Shown here: piece after piece, positions 6,306 to 13,155 of the stretch | Layout: each line of letters begins with the position of its first letter | How positions within the stretch are numbered: position 1 is the first letter of the stretch | Assembly: GCA_024408745.1 (NCBI GenBank) | Contig: JAKSUS010000012.1 | Location: 1-13,155 of the forward strand | Direction: 5' to 3' | Length of the DNA stretch: 13,155 bases | Source: Candidatus Gastranaerophilales bacterium | GTDB lineage: Bacteria > Cyanobacteriota > Vampirovibrionia > Gastranaerophilales > JAILCC01 | Notes under the pieces: generated by a model | What the model was told of the DNA's origin: nothing | Database searches by the model: none | Seen by the model: only the letters and a program-made list of their open reading frames with translations | Made by a program: the position numbers and the translations under genes

Positions 6306-7121
6306 TTATAATTTTTTCATCGGAGTTGATGCTGAAATTTTTTGCAAAGTTGTATAAATTTCAGTATAATCTTTTGACTCAAAAACTACAAAATTATTAT
6401 CTTGTTTTAATTCTGCTTTACCGGCAACGATTTTTGCCGTTTCAAAATTTTCAAATTCAACTTTTAATTCGTAATTATCAGAAGTTTTACAATAAACTTT
6501 TTCAAAATTATCAATATTTTTAGCAGTTTCAACATATAAATTCAATAAATCTTCATTCTTTTCACAAATCGCAGCAGTATTTGTAATTGCTGTTTTTGTT
6601 TGAATTGTTTTTATATTTCCGATATCTTTTTTAATTTCATCACAAAAAATATTATCACCGCTTGCTAAAACTATCGGAATATTTAATGTTTTTGCATAAA
6701 TACCGTTTAATTGTGCTTCGGATATTTTTTCATCATTTAACCAAACACTTTTAAAATTAATATTAAAGGTATGAGCTAAAACACCGTTAGAAGTTGCTTT
6801 TGCATGGTATCCAAAGAAAATAACTCCGTCAAAAGTTTCGTCTAAACCATACATCATAGAAACTTTTTTAGGTTTGCCTGAAATCAATTTAATATCATCA
6901 GGCAATTCCGACAAAGTAATATTAGTCATAGTATTATGAGCATCATTAATGACTATTTCTTCAATATTTGCAAGTTTCAAGCCTTTTATGAGAGCATTTA
7001 ACTCTAAATGCAACTGTGGCCGCATTTGAGCATAATCATCTCTGTACTCGGGTAAAGTTTGTTTAAAAGACGTAATTCCGTTAAGTCCTTCAACATCAGC
7101 ACTTATATATATTTTTTTCAT
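6306..7121 (-). CDS. D-aminopeptidase, peptidase family M55 (DppA-like)
   Basis: This zinc aminopeptidase is of the type of Bacillus subtilis DppA, which cleaves N-terminal D-amino acids (D-Ala-D-Ala and similar). The 271-residue length compares with 274. The metal ligands of the family are all visible: D9 and E11 in S-A-D-V-E-G, H62 in N-D-A-H-N, H106 in G-Y-H-A-K-A, and E135 in S-E-A-Q-L-N. H117 in L-A-H-T-F matches the proposed catalytic histidine. There is no signal peptide, so it is cytoplasmic, and the family forms a decameric ring. Recycling of D-amino-acid peptides, for instance from the cell wall, is an inference. It starts five bases after the stop of the 83-residue gene, with a weak ribosome site, so translation is probably coupled. 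Its stop is one base from that of leuA on the other strand. Confidence 0.9.
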   Translation of the reverse strand: MKKIYISADVEGLNGITSFKQTLPEYRDDYAQMRPQLHLELNALIKGLKLANIEEIVINDAHNTMTNITLSELPDDIKLISGKPKKVSMMYGLDETFDGVIFFGYHAKATSNGVLAHTFNINFKSVWLNDEKISEAQLNGIYAKTLNIPIVLASGDNIFCDEIKKDIGNIKTIQTKTAITNTAAICEKNEDLLNLYVETAKNIDNFEKVYCKTSDNYELKVEFENFETAKIVAGKAELKQDNNFVVFESKDYTEIYTTLQKISASTPMKKL

Positions 7122-7125
7122 AATT

Positions 7126-7377
7126 TTAAGCTTCTATAAAAAGACGTGTACCGACAATATTTGGTTTACCGTTGTAATAACCTGCAAAATATCCGCCACT
7201 AACGGGTTTGTTTTTACCGTAGAACGGGTTATTTTGGTTAGTGTAAGAATTAACAAACGGATTTCCTGATGATTGCATCGCAAAAGGATTTTGTGAAACA
7301 GGAAGTTTTCTTGTAACTTGAGCTGTTTGTCTTGTTGAGAGTGTACGTCCTAAAAAATTTACCAATTCCGTAATCAT
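7126..7377 (-). CDS. 83-residue NPF-repeat protein, unknown function
   Basis: No family is recognised. The protein has a short N-terminal helix (M-I-T-E-L-V-N-F-L-G), a basic stretch (R-K at 23-24), then a Gln/Asn/Ser/Pro-rich low-complexity middle with three N-P-F triplets at residues 30, 39 and 50. It ends in a Gly/Tyr-rich segment (about 60-72) and a hydrophobic C-terminal tail. No transmembrane span or signal peptide is seen. AGGTG precedes the ATG at 7377 at short spacing. A strong promoter lies directly upstream and the M55 peptidase gene follows four bases after the stop. Coding status is supported by this promoter, ribosome site and tight gap rather than by homology. It may be an assembly or regulatory partner of the peptidase, but that is a guess. 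Confidence 0.7.
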   Translation of the reverse strand: MITELVNFLGRTLSTRQTAQVTRKLPVSQNPFAMQSSGNPFVNSYTNQNNPFYGKNKPVSGGYFAGYYNGKPNIVGTRLFIEA

Positions 7378-7409
7378 AAAACACCTAAATTTTTCACTAC
7401 TTTGAAATT

Positions 7410-7437
7410 ATTATAATAATAATTTCTTGCATGTCAA
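7410..7437 (-). promoter_or_regulatory. Near-consensus sigma70 promoter
   Basis: On the minus strand a perfect TTGACA (7432-7437) and a perfect TATAAT (7410-7415) are separated by 16 bp. Transcription would start near 7403, giving a leader of about 25 nt before the ATG at 7377. It drives the 83-residue gene and the M55 peptidase and is the best promoter in the window. Confidence 0.78.
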
Positions 7438-7498
7438 TTATACTTTTATTTTTTATTGAAATAAACATTTTCCGTATAAAATCGGTTAAAAATATTAG

Positions 7499-7522
7499 TT
7501 GATAATATTAATTCGTTATCAA
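7499..7522. promoter_or_regulatory. Inverted repeat, possible operator
   Basis: TTGATAA (7499-7505) and TTATCAA (7516-7522) are exact inverted 7-mers spaced by 10 bp, in the 215-bp region between the divergent NPF/M55 unit and the AsmA-like gene. It lies about 60 bp behind the -35 of the leftward promoter and about 70-95 bp ahead of the AsmA start, a reasonable place for a dimeric regulator. No regulator gene is adjacent. Confidence 0.35.
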
Positions 7523-7553
7523 TTTCTGTTAAACTATTATTATATTATTGATG

Positions 7554-7559
7554 TATAAT
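7554..7559 (+). promoter_or_regulatory. -10 element upstream of the AsmA-like gene
   Basis: TATAAT lies 33 bp before the ATG at 7593. The -35 is weak (TTAAAC at 7529-7534, 19-bp spacing), so the call rests on the -10 and its position. Confidence 0.3.
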
Positions 7560-7592
7560 ATTTTTATAAAATGAGTTATTAATTTTAAATTT

Positions 7593-7889
7593 ATGCATAA
7601 TAAAAAATATATAATCACTTCTTTAAAAATAATAATATTATTGCTTGGGGCTTTTGCTGTTTTAATAGCAGCACTTAATACTGTTTCTCAAAATCAAGCA
7701 ATAACCACTCGTTTTATAAAATTTCAAATTCACAGATTATTGGATTTAGACTCGGAAGTTATTAATCCTCACGCTTATGTGGATTGGGACCTGCAGTATA
7801 AAATCAGAGCGGATAAATTAACTTTTATTGAAGATGACAGAGATTTAGTTGCGGTTGAAGACTTGCATGTTGATGTTTTTCTTCCATAG
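7593..7889 (+). pseudogene. AsmA-like protein, N-terminal part before an in-frame TAG
   Basis: The 98 codons encode a short cytoplasmic end, one membrane anchor (about residues 7-28) and the beginning of an AsmA/DUF3971-type region, including a D-x-D-L-Q-Y-K-I strand and E-D-L-H-V-D-V-F-L-P. In AsmA-like proteins this last segment runs straight on into a strand like K-I-Y-I and 'sGqNmyvYfER', and exactly that continues here in the same frame after the TAG. The piece is therefore the 5' end of the gene at 7920-12065, not an independent small protein. If translation ends at the TAG, the product is an anchored stub. No good ribosome site precedes the ATG. The cause may be a nonsense mutation, a sequencing error or readthrough. 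Confidence 0.75.
7887..7889 (+). other. In-frame amber codon splitting the AsmA-like gene
   Basis: TAG stands between L-P and I-L-I-R-K-I-Y-I-T-H. The frame is open for 98 codons before it and for 1391 codons after it. kdsC, leuA and this gene's own 3' end all use TAG as a normal stop, which argues against a genome-wide change of its meaning. Confidence 0.9.
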
Positions 7890-7919
7890 ATTCTTATCAG
7901 AAAAATTTATATAACTCAC

Positions 7920-10900
7920 ATGAGCGGACAAAATATGTATGTTTATTTTGAACGTTATAAAACCAATAAAATAAACATCATTGAAATCTTTAATATCACA
8001 GGGTTTTTCAAGGTTTATTTTCATAATTCATCAATAAGCATTAATAAATATTTCTTTGATTTTGTTGATAATTATCATAATCCTTCGGAAAAAATGACGG
8101 TCGAAGGTAATAATATTCTTTTGAGTAAATTTACTCTGAGAAAATACCTTCAGGTTATTATGGACGGAAAAATCAATTATAACAACAAAATTACTCCTTT
8201 TTCCGTTTCTTATAATGCAAAAATTCCTACTATTAAAAAGAATTATAATTTAGAATTTAATCTTCCCGATATTGATTTTGAAACTTTCAAAAATTATACA
8301 AAAGAATTTGCGCCACATTTAACTTTAAAAGGTAAAGGCAATATTCAGGGACTAATTAGTGAAAATAAATTTGTTAACTTATATACAGGAATGAAAAATC
8401 TTGATATTCATTCAAGTAAAAATAAATCTGCTCTAAAATTTAATGATGATGTATTTTTATCAACAAGATTTTCTTATGAAAATAATAATTTTGTTATAGA
8501 TGAATTTAAAATTATGGGAAAAGATTTTGGAGTTTCAAGTTACGGAAAAATTTATGATATAAAAAAATTACCTCTTGATATTGATTTACATATAAAAGTT
8601 GATGAAAATTCAAACGCAAATAAAATATTTAAAATTCTTCCTTATAACATTCCTGTTTTAAATCACGCAATTGATAAAGCAAAAAAATATAATATCGGCG
8701 GAATTGCAACGGGTGAAGTTCATGCAAAAGGTATAATAGGTTATTTAAATGTTAACGGATTTCTTAATGTTAAAGAGGTTGATTTGGGGTATAATTCAAA
8801 ACTTCCTAAATCAGATGCAAAATTAACTTTTAAAGATGATAAATTAATTCTTGATACAATTGTTTATCCTGATTATAACAAAAGCGAATTTGTAACAACA
8901 AAAGGACAAATAAAAATTACAAAACCTTTTGTTCTTGATTTAGATATAAACAGTGCAAAAAATATGAATTTACCGCAAGTTCAAAAAGCACTTAATATTT
9001 TTAGCGATATTTTTAATTTTAAAACAGGTCCCGTTCCTATTATGGGAATAGACAAAGGTCAAGGAAATATTGATTTAAAAGTACATGGAACTCCGCCATA
9101 TATGTTTTTAAACGGAAAAATGTTTTTTAATAACGGTATTACTTCATATCCCGGGTTAAACGGTAAATTAAGTAATGTTTCAGGTGATATTTTTTTTAAC
9201 GGAAAAGAGATTAATTATAAAAATATAAAAGGTGCCCAATCCGGTGTGTGGGCTTTTGCACACGGAAGTACAAAAATACACGAAAATGGTTTAACTCATT
9301 TTTATTTAGATATTCCATCAGCATCATTGAGTTTTGCTAAAAATTTTGTTGATAATTCTTCTTTACTTGAAAAAGTCAGCACTTCAATTAAATTTTTAAA
9401 TAATCCCGAGGGTATAGGCTCTTTAAATATGGTTATAATAAGTGATAAAGAAACAGCAAAACAACCTGATATTGAAGGAACCGTTAAAATCAAAAATTCT
9501 TCTTCAGAAATTGAAGGTTTAGCTTATAGAGTTCATAATGTCAACGGTATCATTGATTTTACGACAAAACAATCAAAACTTAATTTTGACGGTATCATTA
9601 ACGGAATAAATACTGAACTCACAGGAGTTGCAAGCCAGGGCTATTCTAATATTGATATCATAACTCCTGCTGCTGATGTAAAATTAGCATACGAACTTAT
9701 TTATAATTCGCCTCTTTTTGAAAAAAGTAAAAATGCCTTTAACGATTTTAGCGAATTTTCTGGAACAATAAAAACAAAAACAAAAATTTTCGGTAATTTT
9801 GATACAAAAACCCCTAATTTTTATACCGAAATAGATATTCTTAACGGTAAATTAAAATATCTTGATGTGCCGGAATTTATTTATGTTAACAAAGGTCGTA
9901 TTATTGCAAATCAGGATAAAGTTTTATTTGAAAATATCAGAGGAACAACTTATAATAATCCTTTTAAACTTGATGGAACAGTTATAAATCAGGGTTCAGA
10001 AAATGAAAACAGAAATATTATTTTTAAAACAGATAATTTTGATTTGAAAAATATTCAGGACATAATCGGGACGAAACTTATAACTCCACAGCTAAAAGAA
10101 TTGCTGGATAATTTTTCCTATATTTCAGGGAATATAGATATTACTACATATGTTACACAAAAAAATAATAAGGCTAATATTAAATTTCATGATGTTTCCG
10201 TTTGCTATAAACCTACAAAAAGAAATATTTTAATAAAAACAGGTGAATTTTTCTTTAGCGAAGAACTTTTAAAAATGAAAAAATTAATTGTTCAAATGGA
10301 GGATAGCGATTTAATAATTGACGGTTTTATTCATAATTATTTTATAAATCCTTTTTATAATATGCAAATTTCATCAAATTTATCGGATAAAGATTTTAAT
10401 GAAACAATAGTTCCTTTATTTAAACTTCCCGTTCAATTAATGGGAAAAATATATACAAGTATTGATTTTAAAGGAACTGTTGAAGATTGGCAAATGCAAG
10501 CAAGAGCAATGTTGGATGATGAATCTTTTGTTTTGTATAAAGGTGCAAACTTAGGTGAAGATTTATCTAAATTTATGTTCTTTGATTTATCTGGTCAAAA
10601 CAATAATGTAAGAATAAATACTTTTGATATTTATAAAGAAAATTCAACATCAACAGAATATCGTCCTGATATTCTTGCCCAAATAAGAGGAAATATTAAA
10701 AACATATCATCAGATTTTCCGATATTGGAAAATGTTGAGGCAAAATTATATGATTATATGAGTATTTCTTTCTTAAATATTGTTTTTTATAATTCAAATA
10801 AAAAAGAACCTTTCTTTGAAAGAGGGTTAATAAAAGGTGATGTGAAACTAAACGGTGATATAAATAATCTTTCAATTGCAGGAACTTCCAAAATAAAAAA

Positions 10901-12065
10901 TACTTTTATTCCATCGTTAAAAACAACTATAAATAATATGGTTTTGGATTTTCAACAAAATAATATTTTTATTAATAAAGCGAATGTTGATATTGCAGGT
11001 TCAAATGCAGAAATAAGTGCAAAAATAAACGGTATATATTCTAAACCTTTAGTTATTGATGAATTTATTGCATCTTCGGAATTAATAAATTTTGATGAAA
11101 TAATTAAAACTTTTAATCCTGTTATTTCAGAAAATCTAAATAATAATAAGAACAAAAATAATCAAAACTTTATTATAAATAACGGTTCTTTTAATATAGA
11201 AAAAATAATTTATAAAAAACTTTTAATGAACAATATTACAGGTGCTTTTTCAATAGATAATAATAATTTACTTTCCATAAAAAATATGAAATCCGATTTA
11301 GTACAGGGAAGTATAAACGGGGATATTGATTATAATTTTTCTTCGAAAGAAATAAACGGAAATATTGAATTAAATAATGTTATTGCAAATGCTGTTGCAA
11401 CTACATTTTTAAATCTTCCTAATGAAATATACGGAAATATGGATGCAAACATAAAATTTTCTACAAAAGGTAAAACAAATGAAGAAATGATTAAAAATAT
11501 GAACGGATTTTCTTATTTCAATATTAAAAACGGAAGAATGATAAGATTAGGTTCCGTTGAATATATGTTAAAAGTAGCAAATACCTTTAAAGGCGGTATT
11601 ACAAGATTAAACCTTAATGCCATTGTAAATATGGTTGCACCGCGAACAGGTTATTTTGATACAATTGAAGGTGATATTCAAATAAAAAAAGGTATTGTTC
11701 TTGCTGACAAAATTACCTCTAAAAGCAAAGAATTAAATTTATTTTTAACAGGTTCTTATGATATGAATGAATCAGAAGTAAATGCAACAATAATTGGTCA
11801 AATGCCTGCTGAAAGTAAAGAGTCTGTTCTTTGGTTAGGTCCTATCGGTAAAATTTCTCTCAATTCTCTTGTTAAAAAACTAAAAAAAGAAGTTTCAAAA
11901 GAACAACATGAATTTAATAATTTATTTTTACATAATCCTGTCGAATATATTAATAACATTCCGGGTTTAAAAAATAACAAAGGTGATTTCAGATTCTTTG
12001 TTATCTCTTTAAAAGGTAATTTATATAACGAAAAATATGTTAAAAACTTTAAATGGATAAAATAG
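7920..12065 (+). CDS. AsmA/YhdP-like envelope protein, main part after the TAG
   Basis: The open frame encodes 1381 residues from the first ATG after the amber codon. That ATG has no ribosome site and cuts into a conserved strand, so the natural protein most likely starts at 7593 and has about 1490 residues. The sequence is a long run of short beta strands rich in Asn, Lys, Ile and Phe with repeated G-x-I/V-x turns, as in the beta-groove proteins AsmA, YhdP and TamB, which span the periplasm and are implicated in lipid transport to the outer membrane. The C-terminal part (about residues 1150-1340 of this piece) has the AsmA-C pattern, including G-x-M-I-R-L-G, then I-E-G-D-I-Q-I-K-K-G-I-V and G-P-I-G-K-I. 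Without the anchor in 7593-7889 this fragment alone would not be exported. The specific paralogue cannot be named. Confidence 0.82.
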   Translation: MSGQNMYVYFERYKTNKINIIEIFNITGFFKVYFHNSSISINKYFFDFVDNYHNPSEKMTVEGNNILLSKFTLRKYLQVIMDGKINYNNKITPFSVSYNAKIPTIKKNYNLEFNLPDIDFETFKNYTKEFAPHLTLKGKGNIQGLISENKFVNLYTGMKNLDIHSSKNKSALKFNDDVFLSTRFSYENNNFVIDEFKIMGKDFGVSSYGKIYDIKKLPLDIDLHIKVDENSNANKIFKILPYNIPVLNHAIDKAKKYNIGGIATGEVHAKGIIGYLNVNGFLNVKEVDLGYNSKLPKSDAKLTFKDDKLILDTIVYPDYNKSEFVTTKGQIKITKPFVLDLDINSAKNMNLPQVQKALNIFSDIFNFKTGPVPIMGIDKGQGNIDLKVHGTPPYMFLNGKMFFNNGITSYPGLNGKLSNVSGDIFFNGKEINYKNIKGAQSGVWAFAHGSTKIHENGLTHFYLDIPSASLSFAKNFVDNSSLLEKVSTSIKFLNNPEGIGSLNMVIISDKETAKQPDIEGTVKIKNSSSEIEGLAYRVHNVNGIIDFTTKQSKLNFDGIINGINTELTGVASQGYSNIDIITPAADVKLAYELIYNSPLFEKSKNAFNDFSEFSGTIKTKTKIFGNFDTKTPNFYTEIDILNGKLKYLDVPEFIYVNKGRIIANQDKVLFENIRGTTYNNPFKLDGTVINQGSENENRNIIFKTDNFDLKNIQDIIGTKLITPQLKELLDNFSYISGNIDITTYVTQKNNKANIKFHDVSVCYKPTKRNILIKTGEFFFSEELLKMKKLIVQMEDSDLIIDGFIHNYFINPFYNMQISSNLSDKDFNETIVPLFKLPVQLMGKIYTSIDFKGTVEDWQMQARAMLDDESFVLYKGANLGEDLSKFMFFDLSGQNNNVRINTFDIYKENSTSTEYRPDILAQIRGNIKNISSDFPILENVEAKLYDYMSISFLNIVFYNSNKKEPFFERGLIKGDVKLNGDINNLSIAGTSKIKNTFIPSLKTTINNMVLDFQQNNIFINKANVDIAGSNAEISAKINGIYSKPLVIDEFIASSELINFDEIIKTFNPVISENLNNNKNKNNQNFIINNGSFNIEKIIYKKLLMNNITGAFSIDNNNLLSIKNMKSDLVQGSINGDIDYNFSSKEINGNIELNNVIANAVATTFLNLPNEIYGNMDANIKFSTKGKTNEEMIKNMNGFSYFNIKNGRMIRLGSVEYMLKVANTFKGGITRLNLNAIVNMVAPRTGYFDTIEGDIQIKKGIVLADKITSKSKELNLFLTGSYDMNESEVNATIIGQMPAESKESVLWLGPIGKISLNSLVKKLKKEVSKEQHEFNNLFLHNPVEYINNIPGLKNNKGDFRFFVISLKGNLYNEKYVKNFKWIK

Positions 12066-12131
12066 TCGCTTTTTATAATATTAAGAAATGTAAAGCACTA
12101 TAAGTTAGTAATATCAAGTAAAATAAAGAAT

Positions 12132-12159
12132 TTTAGGATTTATTTGTTTGAAATATAAT
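12132..12159 (+). promoter_or_regulatory. Possible promoter of the Pro-rich protein gene
   Basis: TATAAT (12154-12159) has a weak -35 (TTTAGG, 12132-12137) at 16 bp. It lies within the 171-bp gap after the AsmA-like gene and would give a leader of about 70 nt. No convincing terminator for the AsmA-like gene is seen before it. Confidence 0.3.
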
Positions 12160-12236
12160 AGTAAAGTAGCAACATTCATTATTTACGAGATTTATTATAA
12201 ACAACACGAGCATGACAAGTTAAAAGAGGTAGGTAT

Positions 12237-13155
12237 ATGTATCCAATGCAAAATTTTCAATGTTATCCGGCTCAAGCACAATATGCTAATTCTTGTGCAC
12301 TTCCACAAGTAAATGCCGTAAAAATTGACATTAACAATCCGCAAGCTTATGGCGGAAAAAATAGTGACGGACAAACTAATCCGATAGCTCCTGCTAATAA
12401 TTGTCCGTACAATTACCCTTATGCTTCAATGTATAGTATGCCAACGGTAGGACAATATGTTACACCAAATGCATACCCACAACCACCAATACCGACAGTT
12501 GTTCCGCCGGTAGTTCAACCACAACAACCAACGGTAGCAGTAGTTCCTGAAGTTCAAAAACCTGCTATACAAACTCAAGCAGCACCAACAGTTATTCCTG
12601 TTCCCGTTCCGGTAGCACCTGTACCTGTTCCTGCTGTTCCGGCTCCAACACCAAACCAACCTTTAGTAAATGCGCCGGTAAATCAACAAGTAACAGTAAA
12701 CTCTCAACCGGTACCACCTGCAGTTGCAGATGTTAAACAAACCACAACAGACGCAAATAATGCAAAACCTGTTGAACCGATTAAACCGGTAGAACCTAAA
12801 GCAGCAGAAACAAACGTAGATGTAAACGGTATTTTAACTGCTTTATCATCAACAAACGCAGATGATCAAACCGCTGCAATTCAACGTATTGCAGAAATTG
12901 CACAAACAAATCCTGTTGCAGCAAAAGGTTTATTAAATGATCAGGTATTTGGTAAATTAACAGATATAATCAACGCTGATACAAGCAAATTAGAAGGACC
13001 TAAAGGTGCTCCTGATCCTAAAAATCTTTCACCTTTAGAAAAAGCTGAAATCAATAAACAATTTGCAGTTTATACTTTAGCAATTTTGCAAAAGAATTTC
13101 AGAGAAGAAATTAACCAATTAATGAAGAAAAACAATCTTCCTGATATTGCAATAA
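12237..13155 (+). CDS. Pro/Val/Ala-rich protein with helical C-terminal domain (partial)
   Basis: The gene runs off the right edge; 306 residues are visible. GAGG (12226-12229) lies seven bases before the ATG at 12237. Residues 1-78 are Asn/Tyr/Pro-rich with three cysteines (9, 20, 56). Residues about 79-190 are a Pro-Val-Ala-Gln low-complexity linker including a run of P-V-P-V steps near 121-133. From about 193 on the composition becomes helical and charged (Ala, Leu, Lys, Glu; A-A-I-Q-R-I-A-E-I-A), resembling a HEAT-like or other helical-repeat domain. No signal peptide or membrane span is visible. A scaffold with a flexible arm is plausible, but no function can be assigned. The clear ribosome site and the change from a Pro-rich arm to regular helices support a real gene. 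Confidence 0.75.
   Translation, partial: MYPMQNFQCYPAQAQYANSCALPQVNAVKIDINNPQAYGGKNSDGQTNPIAPANNCPYNYPYASMYSMPTVGQYVTPNAYPQPPIPTVVPPVVQPQQPTVAVVPEVQKPAIQTQAAPTVIPVPVPVAPVPVPAVPAPTPNQPLVNAPVNQQVTVNSQPVPPAVADVKQTTTDANNAKPVEPIKPVEPKAAETNVDVNGILTALSSTNADDQTAAIQRIAEIAQTNPVAAKGLLNDQVFGKLTDIINADTSKLEGPKGAPDPKNLSPLEKAEINKQFAVYTLAILQKNFREEINQLMKKNNLPDIAI

Noticed and set aside
7887..7889. TAG reassigned to an amino acid throughout this genome
   Set aside because: kdsC and leuA end in TAG at the family-typical C-terminus, kdsC with the next ribosome site directly after.
7593..7889. An independent 98-residue membrane protein
   Set aside because: It is in the same frame as the large AsmA-like frame and the conserved strand pattern continues directly past the stop codon.
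12426..12659. A minus-strand open frame rich in Trp, Arg, Asn and Cys
   Set aside because: It is the mirror of the Pro/Val/Ala-rich coding region and its odd composition is what complementing Pro, Val and Gln codons produces.
1..13155. Insertion sequence, prophage or integrase
   Set aside because: No transposase, integrase or phage structural protein is encoded and no terminal repeats flank a gene block.

Overview
The window is AT-rich DNA with densely packed bacterial genes. The organism makes an outer membrane, because it carries a pair of Kdo (LPS sugar) biosynthesis genes and a very large AsmA-like envelope protein. Low GC, Kdo genes and several small orphan proteins with a recurring Asn-Phe-Gly leader remind me of the Gastranaerophilales (Vampirovibrionia, 'Melainabacteria', non-photosynthetic relatives of Cyanobacteria). 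That placement is an inference from memory, not something the sequence proves.

Layout. 1-360: no gene; a cluster of palindromes with six CATG sites, short tandem repeats, and a rightward terminator belonging to a transcript from outside the window or to a small RNA. 361-1472 (minus): two overlapping genes for small membrane proteins that look like distant paralogues. 1627-2804 (minus): two soluble orphan genes whose proteins share an N-terminal leader but nothing else. 3007-3080 (minus): tRNA-Arg(CCT) with its own promoter. 3254-6304 (plus): operon kdsD-kdsC-leuA, covering two steps of Kdo synthesis and the first step of leucine synthesis. 6306-7377 (minus): an M55 (DppA-like) D-aminopeptidase preceded by an 83-residue NPF-rich protein, driven by a near-consensus sigma70 promoter and convergent with leuA across a 1-bp gap. 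7593-12065 (plus): an AsmA/YhdP-like gene of about 1490 codons broken by one in-frame TAG at 7887-7889. 12237 to the window end (plus): the start of a Pro/Val/Ala-rich protein with a C-terminal helical domain.

How the genes relate. KdsD makes D-arabinose 5-phosphate and KdsC dephosphorylates Kdo-8-phosphate. The AsmA-like protein belongs to a group that bridges inner and outer membranes and is implicated in lipid transport. The DppA-like enzyme may recycle D-amino-acid peptides, possibly of cell-wall origin. Much of the recognisable content is thus envelope biology, with leucine synthesis attached. The items most worth a second look are the amber codon in the AsmA gene, the shared leader on two unrelated proteins, and the tandem membrane paralogues.
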